Numbered from the stretch's first letter, positions 1 to 10,343 are shown. The stretch is 64,000 bases of DNA from Ardenticatena sp. (GCA_015487975.1 WFOS01000037.1:1-64000); one strand, 5' to 3'. The notes: generated by a model from the sequence alone, not told the origin. Numbers and translations: made by a program.

Positions 1-368
1 AGGGGGGCCTTCGGCCGCCGACACGCTTGGGGCAGGGGCAGGGCGGGGCGGGCCGCTGGGCCTGAGGAGCGACGCACCTGTCAGGTGCGTCGCGCCTTGA
101 AGTAACGTCAGGCGCGCGTGCCTCTCGAGGTCAGGCAGGGTGCGTTTGTATCCCTCGCTGCGCTGGCGCCGTCGGTCTAGAAACAGACGGATGAATGGAC
201 GCCAACATGCGCTCAGCGCTTCCTGCGTGGCTTGTGCCACTTTTTCGCTTGTTTGCAGCGATCTGGGGAATCACCAGTTTTTTGTTGGTATTTTCATTTT
301 GGTGTGAGGCAGAGTAAAGTAAGAGAATAACCGAGTCCAATGAATTTTCCCCATTTTGGAGAGGACCT
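1..368. other. Non-coding region upstream of mgtE
   Basis: No convincing gene is visible. The first 60 bases are very G-rich. A perfect inverted repeat (GACGCACCTG, one T, CAGGTGCGTC) lies at 71-91; it has no T-run after it, so it is not a clear terminator. The last part (about 290-350) is AT-rich and probably contains the mgtE promoter, but I cannot fix -35/-10 boxes with confidence. A ribosome binding site (GGAGAGG) sits at about 358-364. Confidence 0.5.
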
Positions 369-1724
369 ATGCCCGATACTCGCATGGAGATGCCCCGTGT
401 GGCCCACGTGCGTCAATTGTTGCGCGAGCGCAAGTACCGCACCCTAGCGACCGACCTGGCCGGCTGGCATCCCGCGGATATTGCCGAGGCCTTGGAAGAC
501 CTGGAACTAGCCGAGCGCCTGGTGGTTTTACGATTGTTGCCGGATGAGATCGCCGGTGAAGTGTTGGCTGAAATGGAAGAAAGTAGCGTTCGGGAAGTGC
601 TAGACGGTCTCTCGCCAGAGCGTCTGGCTGATATTCTCGAAGATATTCAGGATGACGATGCCGCGGCCTTGCTGGAAGATGTGCCTGACGCCCTGCGTGA
701 AGAAATCATTGCCTTGATGGAGGCCGAAGAGGCCGAGGATGTGCGCCAACGGCTTTCGTATCCTGAAAACAGTGCTGGTCGTTTGATGACGTCGGATGTC
801 GTACGGTTACGTCGCCGCTGGACGGTGGCTGAAACGCTGGATTATTTGCGCCACGCAACCCAGACACTTGGCTCGGTCTATTACCTCTACGTGGTGGACG
901 AAGACGATCATCTGGTTGGTGTCGTCCCTCTGCGAGCCCTGGTGACGGCTGCTCCTGAGCAGACCATCCGCGACATTATGACACCCAATGTCGTGCATGT
1001 GAATGTTTTCGATGACCAGGAAATCGTCGCTGAGGTGGCGGCCAAGTACAACCTCGTGGCGCTTCCCGTGGTGGACAACGAAGAACGGCTGGTGGGGGTT
1101 GTCACGATTGACGATCTCGTAGACGTGTTGGCCGAAGAGGCGACGGAGGACATTCAGCGGTTGGGTGGGTCGGAACCGTTGGGCACGGCCTATTTTGCCA
1201 CCCCCATTCGTACCATCATTCGCAAACGGATCGGCTGGCTCATGCTTTTGTTCGTTGGGGGAACATTGACTGGGAGTGTCATTCGACTGTTCGAGGATGT
1301 AACGACGCAATTTACGGCGTTGACGATCTTCATTCCTTTGCTCATTGGCACAGGGGGAAACGCTGGTTCACAAACAGTTGCCACAGTGATTCGTGCGTTG
1401 GCATTGGGGGAAATCGAATTCCATGAGCTGTTTCGTGTGGTGCTCCGTGAGGCGACAGCCGCTTCGACCATTGGGCTCATTTTAGGAAGCATTGCCTTTC
1501 TGCGGGCGTTGCTCTGGCATACTGGTTATGAGATTGCAGGCGTAGTGGCGTTGTCCTTGCCCTTCATTACCATTTGGGCTTCCATCATTGGTGCCATCAT
1601 TCCACTCGTCGCCGACCATGTGGGAATCGACCCGACCGTCGTTTCAGGCCCCTTCATCAGTACATCAGTAGATGCGACTGGATTGGCGATCTACTTCACA
1701 ATTGCTCGTTTGCTCTTGTTTTGA
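369..1724 (+). CDS. mgtE: Magnesium transporter MgtE
   Basis: A 451-residue Mg2+-gated magnesium channel of the cytoplasmic membrane, normal length for the family. The cytosolic part comes first: a helical MgtE-N domain (about residues 30-135, acidic, with repeated LAEALEDLE-like helices) and two CBS domains (about 140-200 and 205-265) that sense Mg2+. The membrane part (about 280-451) has five hydrophobic helices. The signature GTGGNAGSQT is at residues 327-336, where the family's selectivity region lies. The ATG at 369 follows GGAGAGG with good spacing. It stands alone, 200 bases ahead of the next gene. The assignment is secure; possible transport of other divalent ions cannot be judged from sequence. 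Confidence 0.96.
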   Translation: MPDTRMEMPRVAHVRQLLRERKYRTLATDLAGWHPADIAEALEDLELAERLVVLRLLPDEIAGEVLAEMEESSVREVLDGLSPERLADILEDIQDDDAAALLEDVPDALREEIIALMEAEEAEDVRQRLSYPENSAGRLMTSDVVRLRRRWTVAETLDYLRHATQTLGSVYYLYVVDEDDHLVGVVPLRALVTAAPEQTIRDIMTPNVVHVNVFDDQEIVAEVAAKYNLVALPVVDNEERLVGVVTIDDLVDVLAEEATEDIQRLGGSEPLGTAYFATPIRTIIRKRIGWLMLLFVGGTLTGSVIRLFEDVTTQFTALTIFIPLLIGTGGNAGSQTVATVIRALALGEIEFHELFRVVLREATAASTIGLILGSIAFLRALLWHTGYEIAGVVALSLPFITIWASIIGAIIPLVADHVGIDPTVVSGPFISTSVDATGLAIYFTIARLLLF

Positions 1725-1923
1725 GCACATCCTGTGACGCCCGCCTATCGCTCGACCTTTCTGTAGCCTCTGTGTGTACGAAATGACTGCTTTTGGCTTC
1801 ATCAAAACAACACATTTCGACGTTTAGTCGGATAGCATAAAGGTCCAGTTGAGAGCTGGCCGCTTTTGTCGTATAGTCGTTGTGTTTGGTGTGGACGAAA
1901 TGCGAGCCCCAGAGGACATGATG

Positions 1924-4900
1924 ATGCCACAAAACGCCATGCAAGATTTTTTGCCGTCCGATCATTCCGCCAGTACGCCTGCCGCACAAAGTGAACATCT
2001 GTACGCTTTGCTGCATACGGTGATGACTTATGTCCCCCGTTTTTTGGGAGAGTATGCGCTACGACATGGGACGTTGCCATCGCCGCGTTTTTGTGAGGGG
2101 AGCGTGCTTTTTGCCGATGTTTCCGGCTTTACGCATTTGTCGGAACGGCTACGCCAGTCTGATCTGGCACGAGAAAGTGCCGAGGTCATTACCAACGCCG
2201 TCAACGAGTATTTCGACCGCATTACTGCGCAAGCGGCGCGGCACGGTGGGTCGGTGCTCAAATTTGGTGGGGATGCTGCGCTGCTCTTTTTCGAGGGGGC
2301 CGACCACGCATTGCGGGCCTGCTTGACGGCGTTGACGATTCAGCAAACGTTGTTGGCAAGCCCTTTGACTGTCGAGGTCGAAGGAGAGACGATACCACTC
2401 TCCATGTCCATGGGCATTGGCAGCGGAACGCTCTTTTTGGACCTCTTGGGCGATGAGAAGAAGCGCGAATTGGCGATTTTAGGGCCAGCGTTGCAACGAA
2501 TGGGACGTGCCGAATCGCTTGCGCACGCTGGCGAGATCGTGGTCGATGCGACTACTGCGGCGCGTGTGAAGCATCTGCTGCCTGTCGAGCCTCACTCGAA
2601 GAACGAACGCTACGCCATCCTGCTTTCCTCTGGTGAGATGCCCTCACTCCCGACTGAAACACCTGAATTGGATTGGCACACCGCTCTTCCAACGCACGAT
2701 ATGGGGGCCAAGATCGATTGGTTGCTGAAACGTTTGCGTCTGCTGACGCCTTTTTTGCCCTATGGCTTGCTTGATCGACTGAAACTCTCGCCCACGGTTG
2801 TCGAAGCCCTGGATGAAGTGCGTTGGGCGACGGTGCTCTTTGCCGAAATGCCTGGGATCGATGCCATCGTTGCGGACTTCGAGGCGTACCGCGACGCACC
2901 CGAGCGCCTTTCCGAGATTTTGAATGGGTATTTCGTCTGCATGAGTGAATGCGTGCGCCGGTACGAAGGCATTGTCAACAAACTGAGCGTGAGCCCCACA
3001 GGCTTGCAGGTGATGGCCACGTTTGGTGCGCCACGAGCCCACGAAGACGATCCACAACGGGCGGTGCTTGCGGCGTTGAACATGCTCAGCAGTGTGCGCG
3101 AGCAATCTTTGCGTCATGCGTGGCCTGATACGTGGCTACACGGGATTGGTGTGAACACAGGATTCGTCTTTGCGGGCAATGTTGGTGGGCGACGGCGGCG
3201 CGAGTACACGGTGATGGGGGATGAGGTCAATACGGCGTACCGTGTCATGAGTGTGGCAGCCCCCAACACGGTGGTGCTGACCGACGCCTCGATGCGCTAT
3301 GTGCGCCAAAACATCGTCGTCTGGCCATTGGAAGAGCGGTACGTGAAGGGGAAACGCAAGCCCTTGTCGCTCTATCGCGCGATTGGCCCCAAGAGTGGGG
3401 GGATGGAGTGGCGTTGGGAATTGCCGCTCGTCAACCGCAAGGCCGAACTCCAAGCATTCGATGCGGCAATGGATGCCGTGTTGGACGGGCGTGGTCAGTT
3501 TCTGCATGTGGAAGGAGAAGCTGGTGTCGGCAAGTCGCGCCTCATCGGCGAGATCATTCGGCGTGCGGGGCAACGTGGCTTGGTGACCATCTCGACGATT
3601 TGTCTCTCGTATAGTCGCGAAACGCCCTACATGCCTTGGAACGATATCTTGCGCACCTTGTTGGAATTACCGGCGCACAACCCACAGCAGGTCTTGCGGG
3701 CTGCACTCGCTGATGTTGGGGTGGAAGAGTGGGCGCCGTTGGTGGGCGAAATGCTCCAAATCCCCATTCCAGAAACACCCCTGACGGCTTCGCTCTCTCC
3801 CCAATTGCGCCAACAGCGTTTGTTCGATGCTGTCTGGCGGCTCTTGCAAGCCCATATTCCCCCGCCTGGCCTGGTGATTTTCATCGAAGATGCCCAGTGG
3901 GCGGATAGTGCCTCGTTGGAGCTGCTCGAATTCATCGCCCCCCAGATTGGCGAGCAACCGTTGCTGCTCTGTGCGATCCATCGCCCCCGGCCAGACTTGG
4001 TGGCGCGTTGGCGGGCATGGGGGACGCATATTCCATTGCAACCACTGAACTCCGATGACATTGCGCAGCTGATGGCGCATATCTTGCATGCCGCCGATGT
4101 CCCGGAAGAATTGCGCACGCTCATCTATCGAAAATCGCAGGGAAACCCGCTCTTCGCACAAGAACTCGTCCGTGCCTTTCAGGAAAGCGGGATGATCCAA
4201 CGTGAAGGCGGTGCGTTGCATTTCGTGTCGCCTTTCGATGAGCAGGTCCCCGACACCATTCATCGCCTCTTGCAGAGCCGTATCGACCGCCTGCCAGAAG
4301 AAGAACGGCGTGTTCTGCAAACGGCTGCCTGCATCGGGCAGACGTTTACCCTCGATGTCTTGCAAGCCATCTATCCCCACGACCATGTGCACCGCAGCCT
4401 CGGAAATTTGGTGGCGCGCGGGCTGTTGTTCAACGAATCGTTTTCGGCGACGCCAACTTATACCTTTGCGCATACGCTGACCCAGGAAGTGGCGCATCAG
4501 AGCCTCTCTTTCTCGCGGCGGCGCAGCCTCCACCGTCAGATTGCAGATACCCTGGAGCGCACCCAACGTGCCGACACGCTCAATGCTGCGGTCCTCGCCT
4601 ACCACTTCTACGAAGGGGAAGTCTGGGAGAAAGCCGCCCAGTATGCCTTCCAGGCGGCGAAGGCAGCGCAACATGAATACGCCAACGAAACAGCGATCGC
4701 GATGTATCGTCGGGCGTTACAAGCGCTTGACCATCTCGAACCACTCTCCGACGAATTCCGCCAGATGCGCCTCGATGTTTTGATGGCACTTGGCACGACG
4801 TTGAGCCTGGTGGGCGAGTACGACGAGGCGCTCGCTCTGTTCGAGGAAGCGCAGGTGGCGGCAACGGATTTCCCGCCGGACACCCAGCATGCGATTCGTG

Positions 4901-6030
4901 CCACGCTGGCGCTCTATACCGCCGAAGTCTTCGAGCGACGGGGTGAGTTCGAGACGGCGTTGCAATGGGTAGAGCAAGGTTTGCAGGATGCCGCCAAAGA
5001 CCCCGCTGACCTCACATACGCCCGATTGTTACGCCTGGGGGCGGGTATTTACCACCGCATGGGACAAAACGAGACGGCGCGTGCATGGTGCGAGCGCTGC
5101 CTGGCAGCACTGGCTGAAAGTCCCCACCCCGACCGCCAGCGCACGCAGGCGCATGTGTTGTTTCTGATGGCGGAGATTGTGCGCCGCCAGGGACACTTGG
5201 AAGAGGCCACGACCTTGGCCCAGCAAAGTGCGCAGATGTACGAAGCGCTCGAGGATGTGGTGGGATTGTCGCAGGTATTCAATACTTTGGGAAATATCTT
5301 TTTCGATATGGGAGATTTGGAACAAGCAACCCACTTTTACAATCAAGGCATGAAGTTGAAAGAAAAGGTTGGCGATGTCTATGGTGTAGGGGTCTTGGCC
5401 AACAACTTGGGCGAAGTCTACCTCTATCGGGGTGACCTCGAACAGGCCGAAGTGGCCTATCGCCGTAGTATGCACATCTGGCAGCAACTCGATTCGGCCT
5501 TTGGTATCGCCGTTTTGCACAATAACTTGGCGGTGGTGGCCACGCGTCAGGAACGTTGGCAAGAGGCGCTAATGCATCTTGCCGAGAGTGAACGGCTTTT
5601 CATCGAAATCAACACGGAAGATTGGTTGGTGGAAGTCTACCGTCACAAGGTAGAGATGTTGTTGGGCATGCAGCGCCTCGATGTGGCATATGCCATTGCC
5701 TTGGCGGCTTTGGAATTGGCGCGTATGCATGCCATGGATCTCGAAGAGGGAATCGTGCGGCGCTTGCTGGGCGATATTGCCGTTCAGCGTGAAGAACCAG
5801 CCGTGGCGCGTCATCATTTTCAGTCCAGTTTGGAGATCTTACGAGCTGTCGATTCCCCTCACGAATTGGCACACACGCATTTGGCCTTGGCGCGTTGGCA
5901 TCGGCGGTGGGGGGATCGTGCGAGCGCCGAGGCCCATTTCGATGAAGCCGAGCGTCTCTACCGACAGGTGGGGGCGGTGGCTGATGTGGAACGTTTGCAC
6001 CAATTCCGCTTCTCTTGGCAGAAAGAATGA
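1924..6030 (+). CDS. Adenylate/guanylate cyclase-like, AAA ATPase and TPR regulatory protein
   Basis: A giant cytosolic signalling protein of 1368 residues. Order of domains: a class III nucleotidyl cyclase homology domain (about 35-215) with both metal-binding aspartates in place (LFADVSGFT, D65; KFGGDA, D117); a second cyclase-like domain (about 290-480) in which the first Asp is Glu (LFAEMPG) and the second motif is lost, so it is probably catalytically dead; an AAA/STAND-type ATPase with Walker A GEAGVGKS (531-538) and Walker B ending IED (about 656); and a long TPR array (about 890-1340) for protein binding. This layout is common in Chloroflexota and actinobacteria, usually with unknown targets. 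The frame is open from a TTG at 1849, but AGAGG at 1911-1915 gives best spacing to ATG 1924; ATG 1900 or 1918 are alternatives. It is followed after 23 bases by the exported peptidase gene, so the two are probably co-transcribed. Confidence 0.85.
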   Translation: MPQNAMQDFLPSDHSASTPAAQSEHLYALLHTVMTYVPRFLGEYALRHGTLPSPRFCEGSVLFADVSGFTHLSERLRQSDLARESAEVITNAVNEYFDRITAQAARHGGSVLKFGGDAALLFFEGADHALRACLTALTIQQTLLASPLTVEVEGETIPLSMSMGIGSGTLFLDLLGDEKKRELAILGPALQRMGRAESLAHAGEIVVDATTAARVKHLLPVEPHSKNERYAILLSSGEMPSLPTETPELDWHTALPTHDMGAKIDWLLKRLRLLTPFLPYGLLDRLKLSPTVVEALDEVRWATVLFAEMPGIDAIVADFEAYRDAPERLSEILNGYFVCMSECVRRYEGIVNKLSVSPTGLQVMATFGAPRAHEDDPQRAVLAALNMLSSVREQSLRHAWPDTWLHGIGVNTGFVFAGNVGGRRRREYTVMGDEVNTAYRVMSVAAPNTVVLTDASMRYVRQNIVVWPLEERYVKGKRKPLSLYRAIGPKSGGMEWRWELPLVNRKAELQAFDAAMDAVLDGRGQFLHVEGEAGVGKSRLIGEIIRRAGQRGLVTISTICLSYSRETPYMPWNDILRTLLELPAHNPQQVLRAALADVGVEEWAPLVGEMLQIPIPETPLTASLSPQLRQQRLFDAVWRLLQAHIPPPGLVIFIEDAQWADSASLELLEFIAPQIGEQPLLLCAIHRPRPDLVARWRAWGTHIPLQPLNSDDIAQLMAHILHAADVPEELRTLIYRKSQGNPLFAQELVRAFQESGMIQREGGALHFVSPFDEQVPDTIHRLLQSRIDRLPEEERRVLQTAACIGQTFTLDVLQAIYPHDHVHRSLGNLVARGLLFNESFSATPTYTFAHTLTQEVAHQSLSFSRRRSLHRQIADTLERTQRADTLNAAVLAYHFYEGEVWEKAAQYAFQAAKAAQHEYANETAIAMYRRALQALDHLEPLSDEFRQMRLDVLMALGTTLSLVGEYDEALALFEEAQVAATDFPPDTQHAIRATLALYTAEVFERRGEFETALQWVEQGLQDAAKDPADLTYARLLRLGAGIYHRMGQNETARAWCERCLAALAESPHPDRQRTQAHVLFLMAEIVRRQGHLEEATTLAQQSAQMYEALEDVVGLSQVFNTLGNIFFDMGDLEQATHFYNQGMKLKEKVGDVYGVGVLANNLGEVYLYRGDLEQAEVAYRRSMHIWQQLDSAFGIAVLHNNLAVVATRQERWQEALMHLAESERLFIEINTEDWLVEVYRHKVEMLLGMQRLDVAYAIALAALELARMHAMDLEEGIVRRLLGDIAVQREEPAVARHHFQSSLEILRAVDSPHELAHTHLALARWHRRWGDRASAEAHFDEAERLYRQVGAVADVERLHQFRFSWQKE

Positions 6031-6053
6031 TTTGCGAAGAAAGGAGCCTCCGT

Positions 6054-9000
6054 ATGAAGATGAAAACGTCTCGCCTTGCTTTCATATTTTCGATCTATGT
6101 CGCGTTCCTGTTCGGCCTTTTCGTGCTCGGGTTCGTATGGGTCTCTCGGATTCCCACGCCGGTGATCGCTGCCGCTGAGCGTGGTATGTCTCGTCAGGAA
6201 GCGCGCGCTGCACCGCCCGCGCCGTCGACGATGACGCTCCCCATTGCAGCGGCAGCGTATGAGGTGGGATGGAACGATGCGATTGCGCCACTCCCCCTCT
6301 TGATCTATTCTGGCTCGATCGAATCGTTTGTCTCGATTCAGAACCCCTACTCGATCCCTCTCTCGGCGACCCTCTCGGTCCAGGGTGAGGATGGTGTGCT
6401 CTCGATGACCTTTCCCATTTCGGTAGCACCCTATGCTCGCCTGGATTGGAGTCCGGCTGCGCTCGGCGTCTCGCCCTTCGTGGGAAGTGGGGTGCTCTCC
6501 TTTTTGAATGCGCCGAGCGGGGTGGCAGGTCGCGTCGTCGTCCACGTGCGCTCGAAAAATGCCGGGGTGGTCGATGGGTTGGCGGCCTATACGCCCCCTG
6601 CTCTACCGGGGCGTGTCGCGTTCCTCCCCGGCGTGTTGCGGAGTGGCAACGAGTGTTCCCAGATTTTCCGCCAAAATCCAGCGCCCTTCGGGATCAGTGG
6701 GCAGATGGTCTTTTACGATGGCAGTGGCCCTGTGTATACGGAGACCTACGCGTTGCCACCGTCGGCAGTCGACATCGTCGATACCTGTCTGCTTTCTGGG
6801 TTGCCATCCGAGTTCGATGGCTGGGTGGCCTTCCTCGATGATGGCATTGCTTACCAGGCGCCGGTAGGCGTGGTGCTCAATGTGGCCCCGACCGGGGATG
6901 CCTATGCGTTGTCGAGCCTCTCGGAGTATGATGTCACCAATGGGCTCTATTGGGGATGGTTGAGCAAGGGAGGAACAGCGGAGCCGCTCGATAGCCTCTA
7001 CACCCTATATGCCATCGAGCAAGCGTGGCTTTCGCCTGTCCAAACCCAGCAGTCGCATTTGGCATCGACAACGCCTTTTACGGTCGTGCTGGATTATCTG
7101 AACGTGGATGGTTCTCCTGCCGGCACTGAAATGATCCCAATGACGACGACCCATCTCTTGCCAGGCGCTCTCTCGGCGGTTCCCTTCTTACCAGGGGGCT
7201 GGCAAGGGACGGCATGGGCAAATATCCAGGGGCCGATCTCACCGACAACGACGACCCTTCCTTTCCTCATGGGCATGGTCCTCAACACCGATGGGCAGTC
7301 CATGGCTGCCTACAATGGGCAAGCGGGCTTCCCATCGTTCCCACCCTCCGATGTCTTGGCGATCCCCTTCTTCATGCATGACGATATGATGGCGAGCGAA
7401 GTCATGCTGAGTTCATTGATGAGCGACACGTTGGACATCCAGTTCTATGCTCCCGATGGAACCTTGGTAGGCGCGTTTCAACGGTCGATCACTTCCGGTG
7501 GGCAGATTCGTATCACGGCTGCGGATATCCCTCCAATGTTCAATGGTTCGCTGCGCATTGCCTCGGCTACAGGGAAAACGCTCATTGTGAGCGCGATTGT
7601 CAATACCGTGGTCTATCCACCACCGCCGCAGCCAGGTGGCGATCCGTATGAGCCGAACGAGACATGGGAAACGGCCTATCCATTGCCAGGAAGTGGTACC
7701 TACACGGCCTACATCGATCATGAAGAAGACCTCGATTGGTATCGTATCGATCTTCCCACGGCGGCCATCCTCACAGCCACGCTCACCAATCTTCCGGCCG
7801 ACTACGATCTCGTGCTCTTTGGCGATTTGTCACAACCCGTGATGAGTGATACGCAGGTGTTGGGGGAATTGGGTGATAACTCCAATGTAGATGCAACAGG
7901 GCGTATTAGCTCTATTGGACGAATCAGCTCAATCGGACGAATTAGTTCAATTGGACGAATTAGTTCGATTGGGCGCATCAGTTCGATTGGCCGTATTAGC
8001 TCCATCTCCGCCAACCCGGGCACCATCTCGGAAACCGCTTCGACCATGGCGCTCACACCGGGGACCTACTACCTCTTGGTGCTGGGGGACAATGGTATCC
8101 ATGATCGCACCAATCCATACACACTCGACGTCACGATCGAACCGCTATCGAGTCAGGTGTGTGTGCGAACGACACCCTTCGCCCCGATTGCCGTAGGGAC
8201 ACTCTACACAGGCACTACCGCTACGCCCCCTGAATCGCTCATTCTGGTCAATACCGAGCGTCTGAGTGCCGTCTATGGGGTGACGGATACACTGACGCTC
8301 TGGAACGATTTGCGCACCTTGGCCGACCATCCGAAGGCTAAAGCCGTCGTCTATCCTGTCGAATCCGTTCCCACAGTGGCACAAGCCTATGCGCTATGGG
8401 ATACGGATTATTGCAACCCGATGAGTGCCAATCTGGTAAGCGAAGCCATCTGGCAGGAAATCGTCGTTCCATATCTGTCGGCGTATCCGTCCATCACATC
8501 TGTGGTGATCGTTGGCAGTGACGAGATCATCCCCTTCTACCGCATTCCCGATGAGGTGCGTATTGCCAACGAAAAAACGTATGAAGGCAGTACCAAGCTC
8601 AATGTCAGTGCATTGCGAGCAGTCTTTGCTGGCGGCTTTTTCCTCTCCGACGATTTGTATGGCGATCTCAACCCTTATTACTGGCGCAATCGCAAATTCG
8701 CCTTACCCGATGTTGCAGTTGGGCGCCTCATCGAAAACCCGCAGGAAATTGGTGGCGTCATTCAAAACTTCATCGCCACCAACGGGATTATCACAGCGAC
8801 GAAGGCTGTGGCGACTGGGTATGACTTCTTGACTGATAGCGCCATCGAGATTAGCAATACGTTGGGGACATTGGGCTTGCCAGTCACATCACTGATCAGC
8901 GAAACCTGGGATACGACGGATCTGATCCAAGTTTGGACACAAGCGACCCCGCAGGCAGATATTGCTTCCATCAACGCGCACTTCGCACATGCCGAAGCCT

Positions 9001-10280
9001 ACCCGGCCCTGACGAGCTCGCCACCTTTCCTCAATACGGATGTCGTGAGCGCAACGTTCGTCAATACGCTCGTCTTCTCGATGGGATGTCATAGTGGGCT
9101 GAATCTGATCGATCGTGATATTCAGCCGGCGGCGTCGGCAACGACTCCGGACTTTGCTCAGGCGATGGCGCAACGACAATCCATCTGGATAGCCAACACC
9201 GGCTATGGCTATGGGATGGACGATTCGATTGCGTTCTCCGAACGCTTGATGTCGCTCTTTGCCGATGCGCTCGATGATGCGAGTGTGACGACCGTGGGCG
9301 ATGCGTGGCGGCTCGCGAAGCAGCGCTATGTGGGGACATTGCCCAGTGGTGGATTTGGGCTGTACGACGAAAAGTCCTTGGCCGTCGCGACGTTCTATGG
9401 CTTGCCAATGACACGTATCATCTTGCCAGTGCAGACGACGACTATCTCGAAGACGGCGTCTCAGGTGACATTGAGTGCGTTCGATACAGCGCCAACGCGC
9501 TTTGGCGTGGCCAATCTCACCGTTTTGACGGCAACTATCGAGCCGACGCTTACCAAGCAAGAAGTCTACAGCGGCTCGACACGTCTTGGTGTCTATTACA
9601 GTGCCAATGGTCAGGTGCAGAGTAGCCCTGGATTGCCTGTGCAACCGCTCGTGACAGCGCCCTTGTCGCCGACGACTGGTGCGCCCCATGGTGTGCTCTT
9701 GTTGGAAGCAGCCTACACAGAGATGAACAACTTCGATCCTTACGTTGCACGCCCTGTCACCGACGTCGCCCTCCCCGAGCCCGATTTCAACGTAGTCGGT
9801 TGGTATCCAGAAAAACCCTTCTACGTCAACCGCTTTGGCGACCGTGATTACCTTACTTTCGTTGCTGGCCAATACAACGCCGAAACGCAGAGCGAACGGC
9901 TCTATACCTACGCCAAGACCAACGTGTTCTATTCGACTAGCGATGATTGGACACCGCCGACGATTTGGCGTGCTGAGGCGACCCAATTCCAAAATCAAGT
10001 TTCCTTCGAAGTCGAGGCATTCGATCCTGACCAACCCTCGACGATGCTCTACGGCGTCTTCGTTTCATACCTCGATGCCGACGGCGTGTGGCGCACGATG
10101 CCTCTCTCGTATGACGCCAATGCGAATGTCTGGAAGGGGATGCTCGAGATGACGACCGAATCGTTGGCATTCTTCGTCCAAGCGGTCGATCAAGCGGGCA
10201 ATGTGACGGTGAGCACGCGCAAAGGGCTCTATTTGCAGCCGCAAGAATTGGTGACGTATTTGCCGCTTGTTCTCCGCTGA
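6054..10280 (+). CDS. Exported gingipain-like C25 cysteine peptidase with PPC domain
   Basis: A 1408-residue exported or membrane-anchored protein. A signal-anchor helix occupies about residues 7-30. The first 500 residues are beta-rich repeats of unknown family. A bacterial pre-peptidase C-terminal (PPC) domain begins near residue 530 (DPYEPNETWETA) and contains six exact GRISSI repeats (616-651). The C25 peptidase domain spans about 730-1115, with VVIVGSDEIIPFYR, LSDDLYG and LPDVAVGRL as in gingipains; the likely catalytic pair is H976 (NAHFAH) and C1012 (MGCHSG). The tail (about 1130-1408) is beta-rich and ends in VTYLPLVLR. The ATG at 6054 has AGGAG seven bases upstream; the frame stays open to 6015 but those starts have no ribosome site. 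Gingipain R cleaves after Arg; this protein's specificity is unknown. Confidence 0.85.
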   Translation: MKMKTSRLAFIFSIYVAFLFGLFVLGFVWVSRIPTPVIAAAERGMSRQEARAAPPAPSTMTLPIAAAAYEVGWNDAIAPLPLLIYSGSIESFVSIQNPYSIPLSATLSVQGEDGVLSMTFPISVAPYARLDWSPAALGVSPFVGSGVLSFLNAPSGVAGRVVVHVRSKNAGVVDGLAAYTPPALPGRVAFLPGVLRSGNECSQIFRQNPAPFGISGQMVFYDGSGPVYTETYALPPSAVDIVDTCLLSGLPSEFDGWVAFLDDGIAYQAPVGVVLNVAPTGDAYALSSLSEYDVTNGLYWGWLSKGGTAEPLDSLYTLYAIEQAWLSPVQTQQSHLASTTPFTVVLDYLNVDGSPAGTEMIPMTTTHLLPGALSAVPFLPGGWQGTAWANIQGPISPTTTTLPFLMGMVLNTDGQSMAAYNGQAGFPSFPPSDVLAIPFFMHDDMMASEVMLSSLMSDTLDIQFYAPDGTLVGAFQRSITSGGQIRITAADIPPMFNGSLRIASATGKTLIVSAIVNTVVYPPPPQPGGDPYEPNETWETAYPLPGSGTYTAYIDHEEDLDWYRIDLPTAAILTATLTNLPADYDLVLFGDLSQPVMSDTQVLGELGDNSNVDATGRISSIGRISSIGRISSIGRISSIGRISSIGRISSISANPGTISETASTMALTPGTYYLLVLGDNGIHDRTNPYTLDVTIEPLSSQVCVRTTPFAPIAVGTLYTGTTATPPESLILVNTERLSAVYGVTDTLTLWNDLRTLADHPKAKAVVYPVESVPTVAQAYALWDTDYCNPMSANLVSEAIWQEIVVPYLSAYPSITSVVIVGSDEIIPFYRIPDEVRIANEKTYEGSTKLNVSALRAVFAGGFFLSDDLYGDLNPYYWRNRKFALPDVAVGRLIENPQEIGGVIQNFIATNGIITATKAVATGYDFLTDSAIEISNTLGTLGLPVTSLISETWDTTDLIQVWTQATPQADIASINAHFAHAEAYPALTSSPPFLNTDVVSATFVNTLVFSMGCHSGLNLIDRDIQPAASATTPDFAQAMAQRQSIWIANTGYGYGMDDSIAFSERLMSLFADALDDASVTTVGDAWRLAKQRYVGTLPSGGFGLYDEKSLAVATFYGLPMTRIILPVQTTTISKTASQVTLSAFDTAPTRFGVANLTVLTATIEPTLTKQEVYSGSTRLGVYYSANGQVQSSPGLPVQPLVTAPLSPTTGAPHGVLLLEAAYTEMNNFDPYVARPVTDVALPEPDFNVVGWYPEKPFYVNRFGDRDYLTFVAGQYNAETQSERLYTYAKTNVFYSTSDDWTPPTIWRAEATQFQNQVSFEVEAFDPDQPSTMLYGVFVSYLDADGVWRTMPLSYDANANVWKGMLEMTTESLAFFVQAVDQAGNVTVSTRKGLYLQPQELVTYLPLVLR
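7899..8006 (+). repeat. Six tandem 18-bp units encoding GRISSI
   Basis: Six in-frame 18-base units inside the peptidase gene each encode Gly-Arg-Ile-Ser-Ser-Ile with no change at the protein level. The codons differ between units (Gly GGG/GGA/GGC, Arg CGT/CGA/CGC, Ser AGC/AGT and TCT/TCA/TCG/TCC), so the peptide, not the DNA, has been conserved. The block ends with SISAN and sits inside the PPC domain. Confidence 0.95.
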
Positions 10281-10308
10281 ATCAACGGGGGCGATACCAA
10301 AGAACGAC

Positions 10309-10343
10309 GCAGGGCGACGCATGTTGGACGAGCGTCGCCCTGC
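10309..10343 (+). terminator. Hairpin terminator after the C25 peptidase gene
   Basis: A perfect 12-bp stem, GCAGGGCGACGC with GCGTCGCCCTGC, encloses an 11-base loop starting 28 bases after the stop codon. It is followed by a moderately T-rich stretch (TCTTGTCATGTTT). Confidence 0.7.

Noticed and set aside
71-91. Perfect inverted repeat as a terminator
   Set aside because: No T-run and almost no loop; it may be a protein-binding site or chance.
3667-4674. Minus-strand 335-residue frame inside the cyclase/TPR gene
   Set aside because: Antisense shadow with no ribosome site and no recognisable protein.
7899-8006. CRISPR-like direct repeats
   Set aside because: They are in-frame coding repeats of 18 bases without spacers.
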